DNA of 64,000 nucleotides from positions 23,636,013-23,700,012 of the forward strand of contig NC_087071.1 of the NCBI RefSeq assembly GCF_963678635.1. Reading direction: 5' to 3'. A model generated the notes under the pieces. The model was not told where the DNA came from, did not search any database, and saw only the letters and a program-made list of their open reading frames with translations. Source of the stretch: Symsagittifera roscoffensis (lineage: Eukaryota; Xenacoelomorpha; Acoela; Convolutidae). Below, piece by piece: positions 44,447-54,800 of this stretch. The position numbers were made by a program, and so were the translations under genes. The first letter of the stretch is position 1, and the number at the start of each line of letters is the position of its first letter.

Positions 44447-46972
44447 ATGACCGCCGTAGTTTTGCCCCCACCGATGCTGAGATGGATACTCAGGAAAAAA
44501 CAAACTTGGAAATTAGTTTTGAATTACCTGAAGTATTCAAATAAATTAAACAACAATTTCCATCGATTGAAGTTTTTACGGAAATGTCAAAGCAAAGACA
44601 TAATACCAGATTTTTTGAGATTTCGGGTGCCAGAAAATGGGGTTTTTTCGGACCAAGCGGTGCATAGCTTTCAATTAAAACTCCTAAGAACAGAGATAAA
44701 TCAGGCAAGGTCAGAAGAGAAGAAGATAGACGATGATCTAGCTAAGGCAAGAGAGGTAGTGCGGAGAGGGATAGATGAACAATGGTGGCCCTCAATAGCA
44801 TTTTATCTAAAGCTCCAGGCTAGAATTGCTATCCATGACATCAAGGATAGACATGAAAAGAAGTTAAAAAAGCTAGCAAAGCGGCAGGACAGACCGTTAA
44901 TGAAAGTGAATGACAAATCGGTCAGAGCACTAGATGGCATTGAGCTACCCAAGTGGGTTCATGAAGTGTTAGGTTTTGGCCCAAAGCACCCGGTGAGGGA
45001 TCGTTTCAATGAACTTCACTTTCTTGCGGACATTGATAAATTTTTATCTGAGCTTAAATCGCAAAAGGTACCAGGTGAAAAATTATGTGAAATTGAAGCT
45101 GCTGCAAAATCATACGCTAAACGTGTGCGGCAAACACCGTCGGATAGAGGGATTGAGAAAGCCAGGAAGTATTTGAAGGACAATGGTCTCTTGGCAGTCC
45201 CATTCGATAAAGGTGTTGGCTTCTGTGTAATGAAGAAAACGACATATGAGGCTAAACTAACTGAGCTGCTGCAATCGGAACAATTTAGCGAAAAACCAGG
45301 TTTAACTGATAGTGTTGTTATGAAAATTGAGAAAGACATCAACAAAGAACTGTTGGCCATGAAAAAGAAAGATGAGATCGATGAGGCACTGTATAGTAGG
45401 CTTAGGTCCGCGGGAGGGCAGCCAGCTCGATTATATGGATTGGCTAAAGTACATAAGAAAGGAACCCCTCTCCGTCCCGTACTGTCACTGCCAGGGAGCT
45501 CATATGAACATCAAAATAAAACTTTGGCCAAATTTTTTGACAACATTGAGGGGGCAAACATTGAGACAAACACACAAATGGCTCGGGAGATCATAGAGAA
45601 CATAGATCTAGACTATAATGAGAGTATTATCTCCCTGGATGTCAAAAGTTTGTACACTAATGTCCCACTAAAGGAGGCAATAGATATAGCACTGAGGAAA
45701 CTGTACGAACAAACTAGTCCTCCTAGACTGGCACGCGGAACTATGAAGAAATTGTTGAACATGGCTGTAAGTAAGGTGCACTTCAAATGCATTGGTTTAT
45801 GGTACGTACAAAAGGATGGGTTGGCAATGGGTGCATCCCTTGCTGTCATTCTTGCCAATTTATGGCTAAAGGAGTACGAATATGCATTAATGAAGGAAGT
45901 ACCTGCGTTGACACAGCTAAATGAAAACCGGAATGGCCTATGCCCTGATTGCGAGCGGAGGGTAAAATTCAGAAGTAAGGGGATCGAATGCGAAGCTTGT
46001 TTAAATTGGTACCATTTAAAGTGTAGTAATGTATCCGGCAAAGAATATGAGCAAATCTCAGAAATGGTTTGGTATTGTAAGAGATGTAAAGAGCAGCGAG
46101 ATCAAGAAAAACCAACAGAAAATGTCAAAGCGTTCCTAAGATATGTAGATGATATAGTGAGGACGGTAAAGGGGGATCCAGATATAGTGTTAAAAGCAGC
46201 TAATGGGCTCCACCCCAACTTACAATTCACTATCGAAAATCCGGATTCGAACGGAGACTTAGCCTTTCTAGATTTGAACATTAATGTGGACTCACGAAAA
46301 AAGGTAACATGTGGATGGTATCAAAAACCAACGGATACTGGGACTATCCTTAACTTCAGAAGCTGCGCTCCATTGCAATATAAACGCAATGTAGTTGAGG
46401 GTACTGTTCATCGGATTTTTAGAAATACATCAACATGGGAAAACTTTGACAAGGCAATGAAGATTAATAAAGAACAATGGGCGGATAATCAATACCCTGA
46501 AAAATGGTCAGATGGTGTCGTATTAAGAACGTTGAATCAGATCATCGACCGAAAAACTGACACACGAACAACGGTAACATCAGTCAAGGAAGATCCTTTA
46601 AAGGTCAGTGCACCCATTATAACATTACAATACCGGGGTAATGCATCGGAGTGGTTTGCTGCCAAACTGCGTCAAAACGCCGGAGCCCAAGTGATATTTA
46701 CTACGAGAAAGCTCAAGACTTGCCTACCGTCCCTTAAATCTCCCTTTGCGAAAGATTTGAAATCCAGAGTGGTCTACAAGCTCACATGTAGTGGATGTAA
46801 TTCCACCTATGTTGGACAAACGGTCCGGCATTTGACCACGCGGATTGAAGAGCATCACAAGGAAGATTCGCCAGTAGGGCAACATTTGAGAGAATGTGAC
46901 AGGGATGGTAAGAGCGCTGAGCTTAAGTCTGAGATTATAGATCAATCAAGTAACATACAGAAACTCCTGTAA
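44447..46972 (+). CDS. Penelope-like element RT/GIY-YIG protein, 3' end cut by an LTR element
   Basis: An 841-residue frame from ATG (MTAVVLPPPMLRW), the start shared with copy 1. The N-terminal domain has IIPDFLRFRVPENGVFSDQA, and a helical, basic linker follows. RT motif A is SLDVKSLYTNVP (D398), motif B GLAMGASLAVILANLWLKEY, and motif C FLRYVDDIV (D568, D569). Between B and C sits a full C4HC3 PHD finger (C499, C502, C515, C518, H523, C526, C544, C547). The GIY-YIG endonuclease starts at 775 (VVYKLTCSGCNSTYVGQT). The reading frame ends inside the LTR that begins at 46968, so the catalytic-Glu helix (LEALHI in the other copies) is missing. The elements copy RNA into chromosome ends or nicked DNA. 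Otherwise there are no internal stops. Confidence 0.92.
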   Translation: MTAVVLPPPMLRWILRKKQTWKLVLNYLKYSNKLNNNFHRLKFLRKCQSKDIIPDFLRFRVPENGVFSDQAVHSFQLKLLRTEINQARSEEKKIDDDLAKAREVVRRGIDEQWWPSIAFYLKLQARIAIHDIKDRHEKKLKKLAKRQDRPLMKVNDKSVRALDGIELPKWVHEVLGFGPKHPVRDRFNELHFLADIDKFLSELKSQKVPGEKLCEIEAAAKSYAKRVRQTPSDRGIEKARKYLKDNGLLAVPFDKGVGFCVMKKTTYEAKLTELLQSEQFSEKPGLTDSVVMKIEKDINKELLAMKKKDEIDEALYSRLRSAGGQPARLYGLAKVHKKGTPLRPVLSLPGSSYEHQNKTLAKFFDNIEGANIETNTQMAREIIENIDLDYNESIISLDVKSLYTNVPLKEAIDIALRKLYEQTSPPRLARGTMKKLLNMAVSKVHFKCIGLWYVQKDGLAMGASLAVILANLWLKEYEYALMKEVPALTQLNENRNGLCPDCERRVKFRSKGIECEACLNWYHLKCSNVSGKEYEQISEMVWYCKRCKEQRDQEKPTENVKAFLRYVDDIVRTVKGDPDIVLKAANGLHPNLQFTIENPDSNGDLAFLDLNINVDSRKKVTCGWYQKPTDTGTILNFRSCAPLQYKRNVVEGTVHRIFRNTSTWENFDKAMKINKEQWADNQYPEKWSDGVVLRTLNQIIDRKTDTRTTVTSVKEDPLKVSAPIITLQYRGNASEWFAAKLRQNAGAQVIFTTRKLKTCLPSLKSPFAKDLKSRVVYKLTCSGCNSTYVGQTVRHLTTRIEEHHKEDSPVGQHLRECDRDGKSAELKSEIIDQSSNIQKLL

Positions 46973-48303
46973 CATTCGCCCGGAAGATACATATCGACGG
47001 ATAACAAAACTAAGTCTTAAGACGACTGGCTAGCGTCTAAACAGAGCTTTGCATATTTTTCACCGTCTCTACCAAGCCAGTACTTTTCGGTGGTCTTTCT
47101 TACATCGGGTCGACAAAAACGTTACTGCTCTCCGGCTTCGACCAGAACGCTCAAATTAACTGAATTACATGCAAAAATAGTGAGCTCATGGCTGGGTCTC
47201 AGTATCCCCAGACCACGAGGTCACTCCTAAAAACAGGGCTACTACTTATCATATTACTATTGTTTTTGTTCAGTAGATAAAAATCATCATCTCCATCGAA
47301 GATGGATCAACCCTTTCCCCCAACTCCTAGCTTCTCATCCTTATCAAAATGAATCCAGTTGTTAATTAAATTCAATTCAGGACATGACAAGAAGCTAAAA
47401 GTTTATATAAAAGGCTAAAAGTTCCAGTCCCGAAACCCTTCCGGATTCTTGAATCCAGTGAATCAAGCTCCTTAAGTTCAATTTCACGCCAATCCGGAAG
47501 GCTGGTTCTCACCCTTCACCGTTGTTGGCAACGGCCTTGCAACTATTGTAGCAGCACAATAGTTGCAACTTGGAACGTTCTCTGCTATTGTAGTTCGTTG
47601 TCGTTTTTCTTCAATCTCGATTTTCGTTCTGTTCGCAATCGCAGATAAAGTTGTTCTGTTTTTTCACTCGTTTTCTGTTAAAATGGCCGTTTCAGCATTT
47701 CTCAGAAATGTGACGTCATCATTCGAATTTTTGAAAATTTAAAATACCAGAATATTCCAGCCCTTACCGTTTGGCTAAACGTTCCAATAACACCCTTAAT
47801 TCTTAAAAACCACCAATCCGGAAGGCTTGCTGCTAAAATTCGGAATTCCGCAGAGATTGCATTTTTCACATTCTGGTCGAATGTCACATACTCCCCGGAC
47901 AGTCCGGTCAATGTCCTCATTGAATCGCGCAATGTTCACAAAATGGTTACAGTGCCATCGAACAGAATTTACAAAATGCATGGAATTACCTTTATCCACG
48001 TCATATCAACTCACTGCAGAATATAAATGGCATCATACTACATCACTATAGCCTTCAAATTCTTTCATTAATCTGCACATTGAGAATATGAACTAAGATA
48101 AAACATGTTTTCTGACTTCCAGTGTCAATGTCCCGATTAAAACTTTTTCTTTTAGATTTAAAAGGTGTTGGCTTGCAGGACAGTCCTGCCAACCAACAAG
48201 CTAAAATTATCCTACTATGTTCCTTCCCTTCGGAAATCTTGCTTGTTTATTGTCCTGAATATTAAAACTAAGAAACTTTGTGGTTAGAAAGAACAATGTA
48301 ACA
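46968..48303 (-). repeat. 3' LTR of the giant Ty3/gypsy element (1336 bp)
   Basis: In element orientation the LTR runs from TGTTACATTG (48303) to CGAATGTTACA (46968). It has the TG...CA ends and a short terminal inverted repeat (TGTNACATT). It abuts a polypurine tract on the inside and a break in the PLE ORF on the outside. The word TTTATATAAA near 47401-47411 gives a TATA box on either strand. The phrase AATCCGGAAGGCT occurs twice (about 47494 and 47814). The partner LTR lies outside the window. Confidence 0.88.
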
Positions 48304-48315
48304 ACCTCCCTCTTC
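48304..48315 (-). other. Polypurine tract of the LTR element
   Basis: On the minus strand GAAGAGGGAGGT directly precedes the LTR start TGTTACA. This is the usual position of the plus-strand DNA synthesis primer in LTR elements. Confidence 0.8.
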
Positions 48316-48709
48316 AAGAGATTACTCAAGTCTTTCATGTCACCACAAAGTGATCAGTTTTCCTAAGTGATTAAAAACAATCATGCAGGCTGGAATATTT
48401 AAATATACTCTTCCCTCAAGCCTTTCTAAATAAATAATAAGGGAGTGTCTCTAAAGCCACTTCAACTAAAACCAAAATGCAAATTTATAAATGCAACAAT
48501 TTCAAAACTCAACTAAATGTTTCAGTTTTCAATTACAACTTGGTTGCTTGGTTTCTCACTTGAGTTTTTCACACACATAAAACAATTCTGAGTTTTAACT
48601 TTTCTTCATCATCCCTTTGTTCTCTTCTTTTTTCGTCGTTTAGAAGTTCTAAAACTTCTAAATTCTTCTAATTTTCTTTCTTGCTGCCTCTTGTTTTCTC
48701 GACCATTCG
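48316..48709 (-). other. Short non-coding stretch between ORF B and the polypurine tract
   Basis: About 390 bases of lower GC between the ORF B stop and the polypurine tract. No feature is visible in it. Confidence 0.5.
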
Positions 48710-51700
48710 TCAATGCTCCATTTCCTCCTCCTGTGACACTGACTCCGCACTTTCGGTTTCCGTGTCTTGTAGCACGTCATTGACTATCCTGACGCTGTTG
48801 GAAGCCGTCCTCCAACACTTCTGCTCTTCCACCCTCTGTTTACAGCAAGGTAGGGGATCAACGTTTGATTCTCTGTTTCTACAGAAGCTGTTGTGGAGAC
48901 ACAACGTCACGTTTCTCTCCAAATCTTCTTTCAGCATCTCTGCCTTCTCATTTCCACTACGCTCGCTCGTCCTGGAAATTCTTTTTACAGCAGTGGTCAC
49001 TGCATTCCGATGGGTCACGAAAGCTCGCTTGAAAGCTCCTGCCCCAATGTCCAGCTGATATTCACTGTACACTCTGCCATGTTTCGACATATGCTTTTTC
49101 GCATACTCGTACAACCATGCAGTCAGGTAAGCTCTGAACCATGGCATCAATCGTTTTCTTGCCCATATCTTCTTCACTTCCATTGGAATGTTTAGAACTT
49201 TGCACATTGTCTCAAAAAGATCTAAATCTTTTAGACAATCTAATTTCTGCAATTGTTCTCTCGTCGGTGCCTCCTGTCTATTATTTTCTCTCACATGAGC
49301 TTCCAGCCATCGTATCGCCATCATAACTCCCACTATCACTATTGTTATGGGCTGTGATGAATCTGGTAAACCCATGGAGAGCAGCTCTCCAGAGTCCCAG
49401 ATCAACACCAGATTACTACGCTTGGGATACCACCAGGTCTGCAGCAAGCAGTGGCAAGGAAACTCGTCATGTGTCAACATGATGCTCCTCCAATTCCGTT
49501 TTCCCGAAGCTTCCAGCAATGGTTCCACTTCCATCATCACTCGGTGGATCTCATCATTCTCATCTACTGCATTGTAATCTGTGACAGTTGATCCTCCCTG
49601 TTTCTGTTTTTCGAAGTCACTGAAGTTCCCGCTCACATATCCCATGAACTTCTTTCCTAGTATTGACTCCAACTCTTCTTTGGTTCTCTCTGGAATTGCT
49701 GAGAACATCTTACATAGTACCTCGTAAGACTTTTCAGACTTTCTCGCCAATCTCACGCACTTTGGCACTGAGAAAGCTTGATCCACGATCGTTCTTATAC
49801 TCTTCACGTCCACAGCCACGAAATGTACAGGGTATCTGCTCTTGCACATTGGAGCCAACGTTGAACCCACCAAATATCGTGCTCCTGATGGTCTACAATA
49901 AGTTTCGCTGTGTCTGATGTTCATCTCTGTTTCGATTGCTTCCCTCCATTTTCCTATATACTTCTGCTCAGTCTGCAGAACTCCTGGGAATACTTCTACG
50001 CTGATGGCTGTGACCATCTCATGTTTCTGTTCTAGATTCAATAGTGACTCTAAAGAACCAAACATGCTGTAGAATCCTAGTGCTGTCACTAGATTCACAT
50101 CGGTTCCTCCATGGCAATCTGCTATCAGTTCCGTTTCCGTTCTTGCTTTCATCACTACATTTCCAAACAATACTGTCAACTGCTTGTGTTGTTTCTCCAG
50201 GGTTTTCACACAGTCTAGACTTCCACAAACGTGACCCTCTAGTCCACAGACTTCCGCCAGACAGCTACCAGGTTTGACCCAGTCTTCTGGTCCCCAGCCA
50301 GGCAACTCCACTTTATCTTCTCCGTTGCTCTTAGAGGCTGTTATCATCACATTATATATGATGTTGAGGTCACGCAGGTTACAGTCCGCATTCAGTTCCC
50401 TCTGTATGTCTTGTGTCGCCCGTAATATTGAGTCAGCGTTGGGACTAGGCCACCATGATGGCTTCATCAATTCCCACACTGCCATCAAGCTCGTTCTCAG
50501 TGATTCATCTGAGAATCCCAACCCAAATTCCACTCTCTTGTCGGATTTTGGTACTGAAGGTGCAGTCCCCTCTTCTTCCAAGACCAGTCCCAATTTGGCC
50601 TGTGGATTGTTAACGCTCTTGATCGTTACAATTCTGGACGTCCAGAACCTTAGTAACACCGCCTGCTCATAATCAAAGAAGCAATCACGTATGTCTTCAC
50701 TCAGGAAAGGATTGTACGCTATCCCTATGATCCCAGATACGTAGCTATATGACTTCTTCTTGATCGGTCCACAGTATTCACTGGATTTCGGCAATGCTCC
50801 CATAGATTCTTTAGTGAGCCTCAACTCCTTGTTTGAGAATCTCCTGATATCGTCTATCTTTTTCATGGGTTCCAATTCTTCAGGTTCTTACATGTTCACC
50901 CTCATCGGTTTACTTTGCTGCATATCCAGCATTGCTAGTAAGAACATGGCTTTCGTTCGCTCATCGCCTTCCCTCAACATTTTAACACAAGTGTTTAATG
51001 CAGGTACTGAAATCTACTCTATCAGGAATCGAATGAAACAGAGAGCGTCTCTCCGCTTTGCACACGCTACTGCTGCTCCCTCCTGGACTATCAGATCCCT
51101 CAGATTCGTCATAAGGAAAACTTTTTCCTCCTTTGATCTCTTCCTTTCTTCTGAATCATATTCTTCGCGAGTCAGTCCCATCATGCACCAGGCGAGCCTG
51201 AGTTGTAATTCTGTCCTTACGTAAGGTACTGCCACGAGAGCATGTATTCTTGGCGTAGTCCTCATTTCTTCTTCGAAATACCTCAATACTACTGCTTTCC
51301 ATGGAAGGCTCACTAACTGCTCGATCGTCTCCGCCTCTACGTCAGACGACGCCAAAGTTCCATACGCCTTCTGCTTGAGGGTGGTGCCTTGCAACATCAT
51401 TTCCAGATAACCCTCCATGGCTTTTTCGTCTTCCAGGGCTATTACATACCCTCTAGCCGAGTTCCGGTATTCCAACATCTCCATGTATCCACCGGTGGGT
51501 TCATCTATCGACACTGTCTCCGACACTGTTAGTCGGTTGTATTCCACTGGTGTCAGTTGTCCTGCAACACTTCCTTTTCCATGATTCATGGGAGATGGTT
51601 TGAAGTCCCTCATTTTACTCTCTCCACATTGACTGAGTATTTCCATTTCTAAAGTTGCTCTAGTCAGAGTGCGGTCACTCCTTTTGGATTTATAACCGGT

Positions 51701-51844
51701 TGACTTTATCCCTGCCATGAGAATGGGTGGCACCATCGCTATATCAGTTAATATTCTATCTGTGCCGGACAATTGATAATCACCTTGCCCCAAATCCATA
51801 ACTTCTTCGACTCGCTTCCTTTTCGCTGAGTTACCAGCTTTCAT
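48710..51844 (-). pseudogene. ORF B of the giant element, unknown function, two in-frame stops
   Basis: It starts at an ATG (51844) that overlaps the end of ORF A by 14 nt in the +1 frame, and ends at TGA (48710-48712), about 1044 codons. A TAG (51014-51016) and a TAA (50888-50890) interrupt it, yet the sequence between and around them keeps protein-like codon use in one frame. Features: a basic N-terminus (NSAKRKRVEEV), a helical middle, an aromatic-rich block (MKPSWWPSP, TWWYPKRSNLVLIWD), Cys clusters near the C-terminus (PLPCCKQ, EEQKCW) and an acidic Glu/Ser-rich tail. There is no signal peptide or membrane span. No family was recognised. An alternative is that ORF B is made as a frameshift fusion to ORF A. 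Confidence 0.75.
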
Positions 51845-54800
51845 CGATATTTCTGAATCCACTTTCTTTCGTCTTTCCAATTCTCCTCGGCATCACTCTG
51901 CTGCCTAACTTCATTTTCATCGCATTGATTTTATCAATCACCATTTTTGATCGCATCGTTCCTCTCCTGGTCCTTGACAGGTACACCACCTCTCCTTCAT
52001 TGTCCTGCGGTGTCATCTTGATGGGAGAATTCGCTTCACTCTCATCAGTGGCTGAGTCGATCAATAACTCACTCAGTCTCCCTTCACACTCATCAAGCTT
52101 GTCAAGTACTTCTCTCATCAAGGGTTGATTGAGACCTGTTTTGAGAATGGACTGGGTCCCATAGCTCTGAATCACAGTCCAGACTTCTTCCATGAACGCC
52201 ACTCTGTCCAGCTTACATCCCGTCCTACTCTCGTGGTCTCGGTGATGTACTTCCCATTCTTCTTCGGGCAGCGTTCCCAAGAAAGGTACTCTGGCTGAGG
52301 CCTCTATTCTTCTCCTTCGAGGTGATTCCATAAGGATTCTCTGGTCGTTATTTCTTGAATTGCCAGGAGAGCTGCTCTCCGGCAAATTCCGTTTCATTTC
52401 CTCAAAGGCTGACGGAGGTTCCAGTGTCGAGATGCCTTCATCCGCTGGCTCAGTCGTTTCCAACGTGTCTGCATTATTCTCAAGATCACTGAAGATATTG
52501 AAATCCAGGCTGGATGTTCCTCCTGTCGATGCCCTGTCGTCTTCCCCACCAGCTTGATCTTGTTGCATGGGTTCTTCCGTCTGACGGCTTCCACCCTGTC
52601 CGTCATCTCCTTCTGACTTGTCCTTGTTCGAGCTCGATGGTCCTTGTTCGTCATTGTCAGCTTTTTCTTGGAATCTCGGTATGAGCAATGTACCGGCTGA
52701 TTTATCTTCCTCTTCTCCATGGACCACTTTGATTTCTTCGCAGCCGAAGGGTGCTAGGAAAATTCTCGTCTGCAATACTCCCGCAACTTTCATCTCTTTT
52801 CTCACACTGGTCAGGATTACTGAGGCTTCAGGCAATTCAGTCCTGCCTCTCATCCTCATTGGAGCTAAGCCTAGTCCCCTCCATTCCTCATCAAATCCTT
52901 CAGGCTTGGGAGTAGCAGCGTTGCTTATTCGCCTTCTCGTCGCTTGATCCGTGTACGCAAATCGGGTGTACTGTAACAAGGCGGCATTTCTCCCCACGAA
53001 GTATGGATCCATCGTCGCCGAGAAATTCCCTACTCTCCTTTCATTGGTTTCGAATGCTCTCAACCTAGGAGTTTGTACTACGGAGACTGCTCCGAGCAAC
53101 ATCCTTCTTATCAGAGGGAATTCAGGGATTGCTTCGGGTAGCTTCTTGTAATCGCCCCAGTCCTTCGTCTCTTCTCTCACCTTGTGATACGCTGCTGTGA
53201 GACGAGGCACTCTGGTCACTTCACCATTCGTTTTGTCATAGGGCCTCAGATTCCAAAGCTTTGGAAACACCTCGATGTGCCCTCTTTCTACTTCTCCCAT
53301 GCGGTCACAGAAGTGATCGTCAAAATTGATGACTGTCATCTCTGGCTCCGATATTTTCGCAAATAACAGATCTTCACTCATGAGCTCTCGCAATGCGTGC
53401 TGCTCACACCAGTTCAGTGTACTACCGTTCACTGCCGATATGAGGTTCAGGTGCAACACCGACCTCCTATATGCTTCCACTTTAACGTCAGGGAACGCAA
53501 AGGTGACTGCTGGTCCATAGATCACTGTCACGAACTCCGTGACTCCTCTGATCAGCGCCAAGGGATCGATTCTCATAGCTAAGCTCAAATCTGTTAACAG
53601 CGGCATGCCTCCAACATGTCGTCTAACATCTTCCTCTCTTTCAATTGTCTCGTCTTCTCCGGTTCCAAAGCGATTCTGCTGCAAGAGATACTGGATAAGA
53701 GTGTGTCTCAGGTCTCTTATTTTGTTCCACGAGTCTGTGGATTTCTTCATATCCAGATTCCTCACTCTCTCTTTCATCTGCTCTGGACAACGTGCCAGTT
53801 TCATCAGTCCTCCCAAGTTTCCGTGGGTTATTGCGATCAATGTCAGAAGTCCATCTAGTCGCAGGTTCTGTATTCCATCCGTAAGCAGTATCGCCGGTCC
53901 TTTCACGAAATTCTCCGCTCCAAATGTCACGAACAAGGCTATTAATTCCACTATCGATACTTTCACTACCGCTTGGCGGAATTCCTTTATCAAGTAGTGC
54001 GAGACTTTCGGGTAGACTTTTGCCAAGAAGGACGCGGTCCATCCGGCTCCCAACCCTTCTAGCATGCTGTCTGTCCTTTCAAATCCCTCCTGTCCTTTCA
54101 CTTCCTGGGTCCAGAAGGTTTCCAGAGTAATCTGACACATTCTGTTCACGAACTCAGCTGTCTTTTCTCCGGCATTTTCCGCCAGGTTCACCTCCTTCAA
54201 CAAGTAGGCGTGTATCTTAGTGATCATTACTGGGCCTTGCTGAAAAGCATCTGCACCCAATGCCGCTACTCTCGGATTCAGGTGTAGCCACTGGTTTGCT
54301 TCCGGCTTGGTTCTCAGCACCATCGCTTCCAGATGAGCTCTCGTCTCCAGTAAATTCTTTCTTCTCGTGTCTTCACTCGCCACTTCCATTGCTCGGAACC
54401 ACAAGTCGTTGGACATCGCCGTGATCACTCGATGGTCGTCATCTATTCCTGGTTTCAGTTTGAGTTGCCGACTGAAGTTGGACAGTTCCAACCCCAGCAC
54501 TTCGTCCAACACCAACATGTGTAGCGCGTGGTCCTTGAACCCTCTCATCGCGTTTGAGATATCTGACCATACTGCAGGCAGTTCAGCCTTAAGTGGCCTC
54601 AGGTTCTCCATTTCTATCATGCGATTCGGGGCTGATATGATCACATCATATTTTCCCTCCGAAAGTAAGGCTACCATTGCATACACAAATTTCAGTCCAT
54701 CCGGGAGATGTGCATATCCCGGAGACAACGCAAATACTACTCTCAACGTCACTTTATTGAATGATCCCTCCTTTGTCGCGTCTACCACTTCACCCATTGA

